Assembly (NCBI RefSeq): GCF_039542035.1
Contig: NZ_BAABHJ010000041.1
Span: 62,001 to 126,000 of the forward strand
Reading direction: 5' to 3'
Source of the DNA: Actinoallomurus liliacearum
GTDB taxonomy: Bacteria > Actinomycetota > Actinomycetes > Streptosporangiales > Streptosporangiaceae
Length of the DNA stretch: 64,000 nucleotides
Of this stretch, positions 42,425 through 50,930 are shown piece after piece. Positions within the stretch are counted from its first letter, which is position 1; each line of letters begins with the position of its first letter. Below the pieces are notes generated by a model, which made no database searches, was not told the DNA's origin, and saw only the letters and a program-made list of their open reading frames with translations. A program made the position numbers and the translations under genes.

Positions 42425-43666
42425 GTGAGTACTGCGAAGATCGATTATGGAGCGCTGTTCGCCGTCGCTCCGACCCCTTATGTGGTGCTGGATCCCGACT
42501 TCGTGATCACGGACGTCAATCTGGCACTTCTCGAGGTGACGGGGAGGACCCGCGAGGAGTTGATCGGGAAGAACCTGTTCGACGTCTTCCCGGCCGATCC
42601 CGCGGGCCCCTCCGGCGACGGGAAACGCAGGCTGGAGGCCTCGCTGCGCTGGGTGGCGATGTCACACCGGCCCGACACGATGGCGCCGATCCGGTATGAC
42701 GTTCCGGTGCCGGGCTGGCCAGGGGAGTTCGAGGAACGCTGGTGGTCGTCGATCACCACCCCCGTGGTCGGCCCGGACGGCGCGCTGGCGTGGCTGCTGA
42801 TGCGGACGATGGACGTCACCGCGTTCGTCGACTTCTGCGACTCCGGCGACCGGCCGTCGAACGAGAACCCGAGCGGGCGGGAGCAGGCGCTGGCGGCCGA
42901 GTTGTTCGACCGGGCGCGGGAGTTGCAGCGGCTGAACGATGAGCTGCGCCAGTCGTACGCCCGCGAACGTCAGGTCGCCCTGGCCATCCAGGACCGCATG
43001 CTGCATTCGCCGGACCTGGCCCGGCACCCGGAGATCGCGGTGCGGTACGAGCCGGCGACCGACGCGCTGAACGTGTGCGGCGACTGGTACGACGTGGTGG
43101 ACCTGCCCCAGGGGGCCCTGTCCATGGCGGTCGGCGACGTCGTCGGTCACGGGCTGGAGGCCGCCGCCATCATGGGGACGTTGCGATTCATCCTGAGCGG
43201 TGCCGTCCGGAACACCCACAGCCCCGCGCAGGCGCTGCAGACCCTGGACCAGTACGCCGGTTCCGTAGAAGGGGCGCTGGCCGCGACCGCCGTCAAGGCC
43301 GTGATCCACCCCCGCAGCCGCCTGATCGCCTACAGCAGCGCCGGTCATCTGCCGCCGGTGCTTGCGTACTCCGGCGGTGGCCACGAACTGCTCGATCAGG
43401 CGACCGACCCGCCGCTGGGCGTCCGCCCCGAAGCCGTCCCCCGGCCCCAGGCCACCCTGCAGTACAGCCCGGGGGACACCCTTGTGCTCTACACCGACGG
43501 GCTCATCGAACGCCGCGGTGAGGACGTCGACACCGGGCTGGCCCGGCTCACCGCCGCCCTCGCCGAGTACCGCGGGCTGCTACCGCAGGATCTGGCCGAC
43601 GCCCTGCTGGACAGGCTCCGCGACGGCGCCTCTGACGATATCGCCCTGGTGGTCGTCCGCCTCTGA
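42425..43666 (+). CDS. PAS-domain SpoIIE/PP2C-type serine phosphatase
   Basis: 413 residues, GTG start. Residues 5-135 are a PAS sensor (YGALFAVAPTPYVVLDPDFVI...TREELIGKNLFDVFP). A coiled linker (residues 150-180) leads to a SpoIIE phosphatase: CGDWYDVV, AVGDVVGHGLEAAA, SSAGHLPPVLA, LVLYTDGLIERRGED and GASDDIALVVVRL, with the metal-binding aspartates in place. These proteins dephosphorylate anti-anti-sigma factors in partner-switching pathways. The anti-sigma-like ATPase at 45325 is a possible partner. Confidence 0.92.
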   Translation: MSTAKIDYGALFAVAPTPYVVLDPDFVITDVNLALLEVTGRTREELIGKNLFDVFPADPAGPSGDGKRRLEASLRWVAMSHRPDTMAPIRYDVPVPGWPGEFEERWWSSITTPVVGPDGALAWLLMRTMDVTAFVDFCDSGDRPSNENPSGREQALAAELFDRARELQRLNDELRQSYARERQVALAIQDRMLHSPDLARHPEIAVRYEPATDALNVCGDWYDVVDLPQGALSMAVGDVVGHGLEAAAIMGTLRFILSGAVRNTHSPAQALQTLDQYAGSVEGALAATAVKAVIHPRSRLIAYSSAGHLPPVLAYSGGGHELLDQATDPPLGVRPEAVPRPQATLQYSPGDTLVLYTDGLIERRGEDVDTGLARLTAALAEYRGLLPQDLADALLDRLRDGASDDIALVVVRL

Positions 43667-43799
43667 GACACCGGCCGGAAGCGCGGCGGTGCCGGGCGTT
43701 CTCCCGAAGACGCGCAGCGCACTCGACGGCGCGCCAAGGCGATCGTTCGCGTCGAAGACGTCGGCGGGACGCCGCGGAGGGCCGTTGGGTGAAGCGCCG

Positions 43800-44345
43800 T
43801 CAGACCGAACGTACGGGAGCGTCGGAGGGGAGGCCGAAGGCTCGCCGGGCCTCGGCGTCGGGGGAGGGGGGTCCGTCGTCGAGCCGGTACGTTCGGACCG
43901 CGCGCCGGGAGAACATCCGCTTCAGCGACGGGTCGAACATGGCCCCCTCGAGGGCCGCCGTCACCTGCCGTACGACGAGCCGTCCCGAGGCCCGATCCAG
44001 GGTGACGAGCAGCGGTTCCTGCGAAGCGGAGTCGTAGTGGAGCTCCGTTCCGTGCCGGGCGTACTCCCTGCAGTCGGTGATCAGGCTGACGAGCACCTCG
44101 GTTCCGCGCCGGCGGGTCTCGATCGTTCTCTCCGCGCAGAACCAGCGCGCGGACGAACCGGCGGGCGGGGAGATCTCCCCGGGGAGTCCTGCCGACCTGT
44201 TCTCCAGGTAGCGGTCGATGATCGGGGCGGCCTCCGCCATCAGCGAGCGGTCGACATGAGGGGGCCAGAACCACCACGCGGCCGTTCCGGCGACCGCGAC
44301 AAGGGCGGCGCCGATCGGCGTGCCTATCAGAACGCGCCGCCTCAC
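43800..44345 (-). CDS. Membrane-anchored or secreted hypothetical protein
   Basis: 181 residues. Basic start MRRRVLIG followed by one hydrophobic helix (AALVAVAGTAAWWFW), then an extracytoplasmic domain of about 150 residues containing two Cys that could pair (WFCAERT and ITDCREY). Family not recognised. It runs opposite to the neighbouring phosphatase gene and appears monocistronic. Confidence 0.65.
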   Translation of the reverse strand: MRRRVLIGTPIGAALVAVAGTAAWWFWPPHVDRSLMAEAAPIIDRYLENRSAGLPGEISPPAGSSARWFCAERTIETRRRGTEVLVSLITDCREYARHGTELHYDSASQEPLLVTLDRASGRLVVRQVTAALEGAMFDPSLKRMFSRRAVRTYRLDDGPPSPDAEARRAFGLPSDAPVRSV

Positions 44346-44555
44346 GGCCGCGGACTCTGACCGCTCACGAAGATCATTGCGTTACCGTAACTGGGATCCC
44401 GGCGCTGAGCGCTCTCCGGCCCTAAACGGTTCGTTACCGGCCGTCTTCGGCACCGAGCCGAAATCCCCTGGGCGTCCCTTTACCTCGCGAACGTTCCCCA
44501 CACCGAGACCGGGACCGGCTTCGAAGAGCGTGCCGGCCGAGGGTCTTCATCCGGA

Positions 44556-45047
44556 TCAGGGGATGACGTCGGCGGCGATCGTGATGGTCGACGTCCGGCA
44601 GGTGGACATCCGGCCGCTGAGGTTCGTCTGGGCGGCCGAGTTGCTGGCGCAGCGCCGGCCGTGGACGGTCGCCACGCCCGCGCTGCCCGGCTTCGGGGTG
44701 TCCGTCCGGTAGTAGGTGCGGAAGATCGCCATTGCCGTGGCGCAGCTGACGTGTCCCTTGAGCACGCCGATCGCGGCCATCGGGCCGTTGCCGGGCGGCT
44801 GGACGGTGCCGCAGGTCTTACCCGGTCCGGCCAGCGCCGGCTTGTGGGTGGTCGGCGAAGGAGCGGGGCGATGCGTCTTCGTGTGCGTCGGGCTCGGGGC
44901 GGGCGTGCTCGTCGCCGGGGTGGCCGTCGGGGAGGTGGTCGCGACCGACGGCGGTGCCGAGGGGGCGGCGCTGGACTTGCCGTTGTCCCGGCAGGCGTTC
45001 AACGCCAGCAGAACGAGCGGGAGGCAGATGAGGGCCCGGCGATGCAT
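44556..45047 (-). CDS. Putative lipoprotein
   Basis: 163 residues. Signal sequence with lipobox LLALNAC (Asn at -2 is less common), then a Ser/Thr/Pro/Ala-rich linker of about 50 residues (TSPTATPATSTPAPSPT), then a compact C-terminal domain with four or more Cys (KTCGTVQ, HVSCATAMAIF, RRCASNS, STCRTS). The domain AMAIFRTYY...TVHGRRC is frequent in secreted actinobacterial proteins of unknown function. Probably anchored on the outer face of the membrane. Confidence 0.75.
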   Translation of the reverse strand: MHRRALICLPLVLLALNACRDNGKSSAAPSAPPSVATTSPTATPATSTPAPSPTHTKTHRPAPSPTTHKPALAGPGKTCGTVQPPGNGPMAAIGVLKGHVSCATAMAIFRTYYRTDTPKPGSAGVATVHGRRCASNSAAQTNLSGRMSTCRTSTITIAADVIP

Positions 45048-45324
45048 TCACGAACTCCGAGAACAGACGTCAAGATCCGGACAGTCCCCCAAACGTGCGG
45101 TTCGTCGTGCTTCGTCGGCCGGAAGCGCGAGCTGACGGCCGAACGTTCCGCACGGTGACGCTCCGGCACGGTGCTCGCCGATCGGCGGCGTGCCGCGGTC
45201 TCGCGTGCGAATCCCGGTTCCGGGCACTCAGGGCCACCTACCGACTGTGACGACCCGTGCGCCTCGTGTGAGGTGAGAAGCACTCCGGCGGTACGCCGCC
45301 GATCGTCCACCCCACGAGGTGTCC

Positions 45325-45804
45325 ATGCTTCTCGCGCAACCGGAACCGGCCGCCCTCGCGCCGGTCATGTACTGGCGGGCGGTGTTCCCCGGCACCCCCG
45401 ACCAGGCGCACGCCGTACGGGCGTTCGTCGCCACGCTGCTGCCCGGGCGGCCGCGGCTGGACGAGGTCCTGCTGGCCGCCGGCGAGCTCGTGGCCAACGC
45501 GTTAAGGCACACGCGCTCCGGGCGGGGCGGCTCCTTCACCGTCGACGTCTACCACGCGGCCGGCCGTACGGAGATCTCAGTGACCGACCAGGGCGGCCCG
45601 GACGAGCCGGCGGTCGCCGACGCGGACGAGTTCGCCGAGTGCGGGCGCGGCCTGCGTACGGTCGCGCTCCTCGCCGACAGCTGGGGCTGGCACGGCAACG
45701 ACCAGGGCCGTACGGTCACCGCCGTCTTCGCCGCGGAACCGGCCGCGACGGCCGTCCTCCCCTGCCCGGAGTCCGGGTCCCGCGCGACGGCCGGGGGGAG
45801 GTGA
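45325..45804 (+). CDS. Anti-sigma-factor-like HATPase (RsbW/SpoIIAB family)
   Basis: 159 residues from ATG 45325 (GAGG upstream). The GHKL ATPase features are present: the N-box ELVANALRHTRSG, VTDQGGPDEPA and GRGLRTVALLADSWGW. In Actinobacteria these proteins often bind sigma or anti-sigma factors as ATP-dependent switches. It is followed within four bases by a DUF397 fragment and then a small hypothetical gene, so the three may be one transcript. Confidence 0.88.
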   Translation: MLLAQPEPAALAPVMYWRAVFPGTPDQAHAVRAFVATLLPGRPRLDEVLLAAGELVANALRHTRSGRGGSFTVDVYHAAGRTEISVTDQGGPDEPAVADADEFAECGRGLRTVALLADSWGWHGNDQGRTVTAVFAAEPAATAVLPCPESGSRATAGGR

Positions 45805-45808
45805 AACC

Positions 45809-45925
45809 ATGGAATACCAGCTCAGCGGCGTGTCGTGGCGCAAGACGACCCGGTGCGGCGGCTACACGGGCGAGGACGGCGAGGCATGCGTTCTCGTCGC
45901 CCTCGTCGAGGCGGGCCGACCGTGA
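45809..45925 (+). CDS. Short DUF397-like protein (truncated)
   Basis: 38 residues, ATG with GGAGG upstream. VSWRKTTRCGGYTGEDGEACVLVAL aligns in style with the start of DUF397 (W-R-K-S-x-x-S-G...C-V-x-V-A), but the following VRDSKDP segment is missing because the frame stops. The next gene starts inside its stop (GTGA). It may be a degraded partner of the HATPase or a functional short form. Confidence 0.55.
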   Translation: MEYQLSGVSWRKTTRCGGYTGEDGEACVLVALVEAGRP

Positions 45926-46395
45926 GCGACGGGCGGCGGCCCCGGACCTCGTCCCGGGCCGCGCCCACGGGAGGGGGCGCCGTGCATTTCCACGCGTACG
46001 GCTACCGGGGGCCTGGCGAGGCCGTCCGGCCCTACGACGCCGTACGGTCGCCGGGCGGGGCCGGGTTCGACAGCTCGCCCGTCCCGCCCGAGCGCACCGC
46101 CGCCTGGCTTGCCAAGCCCGCCCGCTTCATCAAGGGCACCTGGGACGCCCCGGCCGACGCGGTCGCCTGGCTGGAACGGCAGTACGTCGAGATCGAGTCG
46201 TCGATCGCCCACCCCGAACTGCGGCGGCACGCGCCGACCGTACGGACCATGGCCGCGACCGCCCTCGACACCCTGCGGCGCGGCAACGACGTGGCCTGGG
46301 CCTGGTGGCTCACCGGCGAGAACTACGTCGACCTGGCCGTCGTGTGCTGCCCGAACCGCGAGCCCGGCGCGCGCTGCCCGCTCGGCCGGCACTGA
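45922..46395 (+). CDS. Hypothetical protein following the DUF397 fragment
   Basis: 157 residues, GTG overlapping the DUF397 stop. After a disordered N-terminus, the domain has PERTAAWLAKPARFIKGTW, DAVAWLERQYVEIES and a helical DTLRRGNDVAWAWWL...CCPN segment. It has no signal peptide or catalytic motif that I recognise. Similar small proteins are common next to actinobacterial regulators. Confidence 0.65.
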   Translation: MSDGRRPRTSSRAAPTGGGAVHFHAYGYRGPGEAVRPYDAVRSPGGAGFDSSPVPPERTAAWLAKPARFIKGTWDAPADAVAWLERQYVEIESSIAHPELRRHAPTVRTMAATALDTLRRGNDVAWAWWLTGENYVDLAVVCCPNREPGARCPLGRH

Positions 46396-46459
46396 CCCCA
46401 GGTGAACCGAGCGAACTGATCAGGTGACGCCTTCTTGGTCGCCGACGGTACGCCGTTCG

Positions 46460-47233
46460 CTAACGCCTCCGAACGTGCGGCAGGCGGGAGGCCCCGGACG
46501 GCCGGGCGAAGTTTCGGATCGATCGGCAGAGCACGACTACCGATGCGCCGATGCCAGCCCACACCATGCGCTCCTTCGCCGTAGTCGTGGACTCGGCGGC
46601 GGGTGCCTGAGCAGGAGGATTCTCTCGTGCCAAGGGGCGGGCTCGCTGGTACTCCTCGTCGAGGATCTGGTGGAAGCGCTGCTCGCGGCGGCTCGCCGAC
46701 GTGGACAGACGGACCTCGCGCGCGCTCCGCCAGTAGTCACGTCCCACGCTTCCCTGGAACATCTCGTTCGCGATGGCGCGTAGACGTGGCTCGGGAAGCG
46801 CTCTGGTCTCGAACGACAGTGACCACTCTGCGATGATCATGTTCGTGTAGAGCAGTTGTTTGCGCTTTCTAGGGTCGTCAGGAGTCGGCACCGGTCCCCA
46901 GCACTCGTCCAGGTCAGGGTCCTCCATCGCCATCTTCAGGAGATCGCCGATGGCCTGGCGGCGGGTCTCTTCTCTGGAGAGTTTTGCCTCACGTGCCTGG
47001 TAGCTCAGCGTGATGACGATGCCGACCAGCGCCAGAACAGAGATGACGGCGGACGCCGCACCGTAGGTCTGCCCGATGAAACTGAGCCGCTGCCATCTGT
47101 CGGTCTTACCCCGAAAGACCTCCAGTGCGATCGGTGATACACCGATCAACGCGACGGCCACTATCGCTGTGAGCAGCAGAGAGGTAACCGGCAGGATGTT
47201 CCTGAGGCTGCGGTCCCCGTTTTGTCGGCGCAT
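46460..47233 (-). CDS. DUF6082-type two-TM membrane protein
   Basis: 257 residues. Two membrane segments (LPVTSLLLTAIVAVALIGV at about 14-32 and AASAVISVLALVGIVITLSY at about 60-79) precede a cytoplasmic helical domain with AREAKLSREETRRQA and MAMEDPDLDECWGPV, the DUF6082 hallmark. The function of the family is unknown, and it is widespread in Streptomyces and relatives. It follows the DUF6879 pair in the same direction after 25 bases. Confidence 0.8.
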   Translation of the reverse strand: MRRQNGDRSLRNILPVTSLLLTAIVAVALIGVSPIALEVFRGKTDRWQRLSFIGQTYGAASAVISVLALVGIVITLSYQAREAKLSREETRRQAIGDLLKMAMEDPDLDECWGPVPTPDDPRKRKQLLYTNMIIAEWSLSFETRALPEPRLRAIANEMFQGSVGRDYWRSAREVRLSTSASRREQRFHQILDEEYQRARPLARENPPAQAPAAESTTTAKERMVWAGIGASVVVLCRSIRNFARPSGASRLPHVRRR

Positions 47234-47257
47234 GCCGCCTAATTGTCGCTGTGTCCG

Positions 47258-47860
47258 TCAAGGAACCGGTAGCAGGGGCGCGATCTCTCGGGCGAAGTAG
47301 GGCAGGAACGGCTCGGCGCGTTCCCATAGCGCCCCGATCTCATCGACCGCCTGCTGGACGATGTCAGGATCGTCGATGCGCCGAGCGCCGCACGCCTTCC
47401 ACTGCTCGTCGTATCGCACGTGGTAGAGCGCGTGTTCGTCAACGACGACTTCGGGAAGAGACCCGTTGCGTTCCAGGTCACGCACCTGCTCTGCGTCGAG
47501 GACCTGAATCGAGGTGCCTTCCTCGGCGAGGATTTTGAACCACTGCGTCTCCCACAGGAGGTACTCCGACACGGGTCGTTCGACGATCCGCAGACGTCGC
47601 AGCCCACTGCCCTGCCGTGCGTACTTCTCTGCCTCGGCGCGGGCATCCGCTCGCTCACTCTCGAACACAGCCAGGACCCGAGCCCAGTCGCGCGCGAGGA
47701 ACGCCTGCCAGCTCGGATCCTCGTCCGGCTCGTGGAAGTACTGGGAACGCTCGAGCTTCCAGATCGGCCTGGTGAGGTGCTCGGTCTCCTCCCGCCGCAA
47801 GGCGTGATAAGACGCGGCGTCGAGCGTCTTCCCTGGTATCTCCCGTAGGCGGTCAAGCAT
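47258..47860 (-). CDS. DUF6879 family protein
   Basis: 200 residues from ATG 47860; a GTG at 47884 is possible but would overlap the previous gene further. The sequence has the family pattern: REETEHLTRPIWKLERSQYF, VFESERADARAEAEKY, RLRIVERPVSEYLLWETQW and VVVDEHALYHVRYDE. DUF6879 proteins usually sit beside XRE regulators or small unknown proteins in actinomycetes. Overlaps the end of the preceding 89-residue gene by eight bases. Confidence 0.82.
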   Translation of the reverse strand: MLDRLREIPGKTLDAASYHALRREETEHLTRPIWKLERSQYFHEPDEDPSWQAFLARDWARVLAVFESERADARAEAEKYARQGSGLRRLRIVERPVSEYLLWETQWFKILAEEGTSIQVLDAEQVRDLERNGSLPEVVVDEHALYHVRYDEQWKACGARRIDDPDIVQQAVDEIGALWERAEPFLPYFAREIAPLLPVP

Positions 47861-48122
47861 CCCGGATGTCCGGCTTGGCGGCACTGAGCATGTTCCCGGG
47901 GATGACTACCAGTCGCTCGTCGACGCCGATGCGGACGTCGGGCGGCAAACGATCGGTGAACGCTGCCGTGACGTCGCGCCCGATGATCGCTATGTCACCG
48001 TTGTCCAGTTCCCAGATGTCCGGACAGTCGTTGGTGGTGCGACTGTTCCCTAATTCGGCTGCGGTCTTGCCGAGCCGACGTGTGAACTGAGCCTCAGGAT
48101 CTACTTCCCACGGTCGGGACAT
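47853..48122 (-). CDS. Small protein upstream of the DUF6879 gene
   Basis: 89 residues, ATG 48122. It has the pattern ELGNSRTTNDCPDIWELDNGDIAIIGRDVT followed by LPPDVRIGVDERLVVIPGNM, which is the usual partner found next to DUF6879 genes. Likely binds or regulates its neighbour. No catalytic motif. Confidence 0.75.
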   Translation of the reverse strand: MSRPWEVDPEAQFTRRLGKTAAELGNSRTTNDCPDIWELDNGDIAIIGRDVTAAFTDRLPPDVRIGVDERLVVIPGNMLSAAKPDIRDA

Positions 48123-48482
48123 GGCGAGACTCCTGTCTACGGCGGTGGTCGTAAGAACTGTCGCATGCCCAACAAGGCGATACAAGCGTCGATCCAAGCC
48201 TGGCTGTCTGCGGTATGAAGGATTGATCCGCCTATAACAGCACTTTTGGTGTGTGATTTGACGCGTCGAGCTGCTGAATCTTCGTGACCTCGTTCGCCGA
48301 GCAGGATCCGTTCGCCGCCCAGGGCGTGACCGAGAGGCTCTGCCTGTTCGCCGGACAGGCCAGGGCCGCTCCGGAATCTCTGGATGGTCGTTGATGATCA
48401 GAGTTGTTAGCTTTTGAGTGCTGCCGGCTGGCTGGTGGCTCCGGACGCTTCGCGCGTACTCCGGGATGGGGCGGAGGGGACA
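48123..48482. other. Divergent intergenic region upstream of the HEPN-Rho gene
   Basis: About 360 bases between the divergent DUF6879 operon and the HEPN-Rho gene. It contains a lower-GC stretch around 48230-48260 (TAACAGCACTTTTGG) that may hold promoter elements. No gene with a ribosome site was seen. Confidence 0.4.
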
Positions 48483-50249
48483 GTGGCTGCATCGAACCCG
48501 GAGTCGGCCGGCGGCGGCTTTCCGTTGCTCGGCAGGGGCTTTCAGCTGCTTGCGGAGGGGCTCGGCCCCTTCGTGGACGAGCGCATGAGCGCCGTCGATG
48601 GCGAGGACTGGCTGACCGCCTTGGAGGCCGAGGATCGTGCCCGGTTCGGCCATGCGCGCCGGCTGACGATGACCGACCCCGCGCTGCAGTTGCGCGTGCT
48701 GGTGTTCCGGTGGCAGGTCTTCGACGCCGTGCTGCCTCGGTCGGCCCGGTCGTACGCCGGTGAGCTGCGCGAAACCAGGAACCGCTGGGCGCACAACGAA
48801 CCTTTCGCCGTGAGCGAGGTCCGCCGTGCCCTGGAGACGATGGAACTGCTGCTGCGCGCCGCCGGTGCCCACGCGGCGGCGGACGAGGTCATGGGCCTCT
48901 ACGCGTCCACCGGTGATCGGTCCTGGGCGGCGACGGAGGAATCCGTACGGGAGACCGCGGCAGGCCCGGGGAACGGGGCGTCGCCGCTCAGCGCCGCCGT
49001 CCTGGACGAACAGGCGCAGGACGCCGAGGACGGTGGCCGGCCGACTCCCACCGAGACCGAGGACGCGCCGGTCCGGGAGCACGCGGAGACCGAGGCGGAG
49101 ACCGTCGGCCCGGTGATCGACGAGGACGATGTCCTCGTCCCCATCTCCGGGATACTCGACATCTTCGAGAACTACGCCTTCGTGCGGACCTCGGGCTACC
49201 TGGCGGCTCCCCACGACGTGTACGTCTCCCTGTCACAGGTCCGAAAGCACCGCCTGCGCAAAGGTGACGTCGTCGCCGGTGCCGTTCGGCAGCCGCGCGA
49301 GGGTGAGCGGCGCGAGAGGTTCAACGCGCTGGTGCAACTGGACACGGTCAACGGGATGGACCCCGACCAGGCGCGGAACCGCGTCGAGTTCGCCAGGCTG
49401 ACCCCGCTGTACCCGCAGGAGCGACTGCGCCTGGAGACCGAGCCGGGCCTTGTCGCCACCCGGATCGTCGACCTGATCTGTCCGATCGGCAAGGGCCAGC
49501 GCGGGCTGATCCTGGCCCCGCCGAAAGCGGGCCGGACGACACTTCTGCGGACCATCGCCGACGCGATCGGCCACAACAATCCCGAGTGCCACGTGATGGT
49601 CATCCTGGTCGACGAGCCGCCGGAGGCGGTCACCGACCTGCAGCGGTCGATCAGAGGCGAGGTCATCTCCTCGACCTCCGACCGCCCGGCCGCAGACCAC
49701 ATCGCCGTCGTCGAACTCGCCCTCGAGCGGGCCAAGCGCCTGGTCGAGCTGGGGCACGACATCGTCGTGCTGCTCGATTCGATCACCCGTCTCACCACGG
49801 CGTACAACCTGGCGGCTCCGGCGTCCGGCCGGGTCCTGCCGGGCGGGCTCGACCCGATCGCGCTCCACCCGCCCAAGGCGTTGTTCAGCGCCGCCAGGAA
49901 CATCGAGGACGGCGGCTCACTGACCATCATGGCCACCGCGCTGGTCGAGACGGGCTCCCGCATGGACGAGACCATCGCCGAGGAACTCGGCCGGCTCGCC
50001 GGCATGCGGCTCCGGCTGGACCGCGACCTGGCCCACCACCGGATCTTCCCCGCGCTGGACGTCAACGCCTCCGGCACCCAGCAGGAGCAGATCCTGCTGG
50101 CGCCCGAGGAGCACGCCATCGTCTCGCGCCTGCACGAGATGCTCCGGAGGATGGACCGGCGGCAGGCCATCGAGGCACTGCTCGCCAAGCTGACGGAGAC
50201 CAAGAGCAACGCCGAGTTCCTGCTGCAGTTGTCCAGATCCGGTGGATGA
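48483..50249 (+). CDS. Fusion of Swt1-like HEPN RNase domain and a degenerate transcription termination factor Rho
   Basis: 588 residues from GTG 48483, chosen for GGAGGGG six bases upstream. Residues about 10-130 resemble the Swt1-type HEPN domain: LAEGLGPFVDERM, VFRWQVFDAVLP, ELRETRNRWAHNEPF and RRALETMELLLRAAG. The RNase motif R-N-x3-H is intact (R99, N100, H104). An acidic linker (140-210) leads to a Rho OB fold (YVSLSQVRKHRLRKGDVV) and Rho ATPase (LLDSITRLTTAYN, ARNIEDGGSLTIMATALVETG). Key ATPase residues are changed: Walker A PPKAGKT is PPKAGRT (R351), DERPEEVT is DEPPEAVT (P379), and the arginine finger in GTRKE is Gln (Q533). The fold is kept, but ATPase activity is doubtful. This is probably not the housekeeping Rho. 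Confidence 0.88.
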   Translation: MAASNPESAGGGFPLLGRGFQLLAEGLGPFVDERMSAVDGEDWLTALEAEDRARFGHARRLTMTDPALQLRVLVFRWQVFDAVLPRSARSYAGELRETRNRWAHNEPFAVSEVRRALETMELLLRAAGAHAAADEVMGLYASTGDRSWAATEESVRETAAGPGNGASPLSAAVLDEQAQDAEDGGRPTPTETEDAPVREHAETEAETVGPVIDEDDVLVPISGILDIFENYAFVRTSGYLAAPHDVYVSLSQVRKHRLRKGDVVAGAVRQPREGERRERFNALVQLDTVNGMDPDQARNRVEFARLTPLYPQERLRLETEPGLVATRIVDLICPIGKGQRGLILAPPKAGRTTLLRTIADAIGHNNPECHVMVILVDEPPEAVTDLQRSIRGEVISSTSDRPAADHIAVVELALERAKRLVELGHDIVVLLDSITRLTTAYNLAAPASGRVLPGGLDPIALHPPKALFSAARNIEDGGSLTIMATALVETGSRMDETIAEELGRLAGMRLRLDRDLAHHRIFPALDVNASGTQQEQILLAPEEHAIVSRLHEMLRRMDRRQAIEALLAKLTETKSNAEFLLQLSRSGG

Positions 50250-50446
50250 CCGACCCGGTCGAAGAGGCGGGTGCGCATACACACCGGGTGGCCGAGATTG
50301 CGGTCGGTGTTTTCGCGATGCCGGCTCGCGGGAGCGAGACGAGGGACGTCAGGGGCCGGTTCCGAAAGATCGAGGGGCGCTGATCATGACGAACTTTTCG
50401 GATGCTAGGTTCCACTGGAACGTGCCAATCGATTCTTGGAAGAGGC

Positions 50447-50803
50447 ATGAACAAGTTTAAGAAGAGCGCCGTGACGGCGGTCGTTGCCGGTGCGGTCGCT
50501 CTCGGCGGAGTGGTCGCCACGGCCACTGCCGCAAGCGCTGTGGGGTCCTCCAAGTGCACCGTCAACATCACCAACGCCACGTACAAGACGACCACCACCG
50601 TCAAGCTGCGCACAGGGCCCAGCACGGGCTACACCGCCCTGGGCAGCCTCTCCACCGGGACGAAGTTCTACGGCACGTGCAAGTACGACCCGTCGTACGG
50701 CATCGGGGTCAGCAACGAGGTCTGGACCTACGGCAAGGTGACCAGCGGCGCCAACACCGGTAAGTGGGGATGGGTCTACTCCTCTTACCTGAAGAGGGCC
50801 TGA
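50447..50803 (+). CDS. Secreted SH3-like domain protein
   Basis: 118 residues from ATG 50447 (GAAGAGG upstream). A signal peptide (KKSAVTAVVAGAVALGG...ATAASAVG) is followed by one bacterial SH3 repeat (TTTVKLRTGPSTGYTALGSL, GKWGWVYSSYL) with two Cys that may pair. Such small SH3 proteins are abundant exported proteins in actinomycetes and may bind cell-wall peptides. A strong terminator follows. Confidence 0.85.
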   Translation: MNKFKKSAVTAVVAGAVALGGVVATATAASAVGSSKCTVNITNATYKTTTTVKLRTGPSTGYTALGSLSTGTKFYGTCKYDPSYGIGVSNEVWTYGKVTSGANTGKWGWVYSSYLKRA

Positions 50804-50823
50804 CCTGCTCTTCGATTTCTGAA

Positions 50824-50865
50824 GGGACCCCGGCGGTTGGCGATTCGCTCAACCGCCGGGGTCTC
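50824..50865 (+). terminator. Strong intrinsic terminator hairpin
   Basis: A perfect 14-pair stem, GACCCCGGCGGTTG with its complement CAACCGCCGGGGTC, encloses a ten-base loop 20 bases after the SH3 gene stop. The T-rich tail is weak, as usual in high-GC actinomycetes. Because the next gene converges from the other strand, it may serve both. Confidence 0.85.
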
Positions 50866-50930
50866 CTTCGTTGAAACGGGTGCGGATTCGTGCGGCTTCT
50901 CATCTCGCGACCCGAACACGGTCAACGTCA

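Noticed and set aside
48483..50249. Housekeeping transcription terminator Rho
   Set aside because: Walker A lysine and arginine finger are replaced and a HEPN domain is fused, which does not fit an essential Rho.
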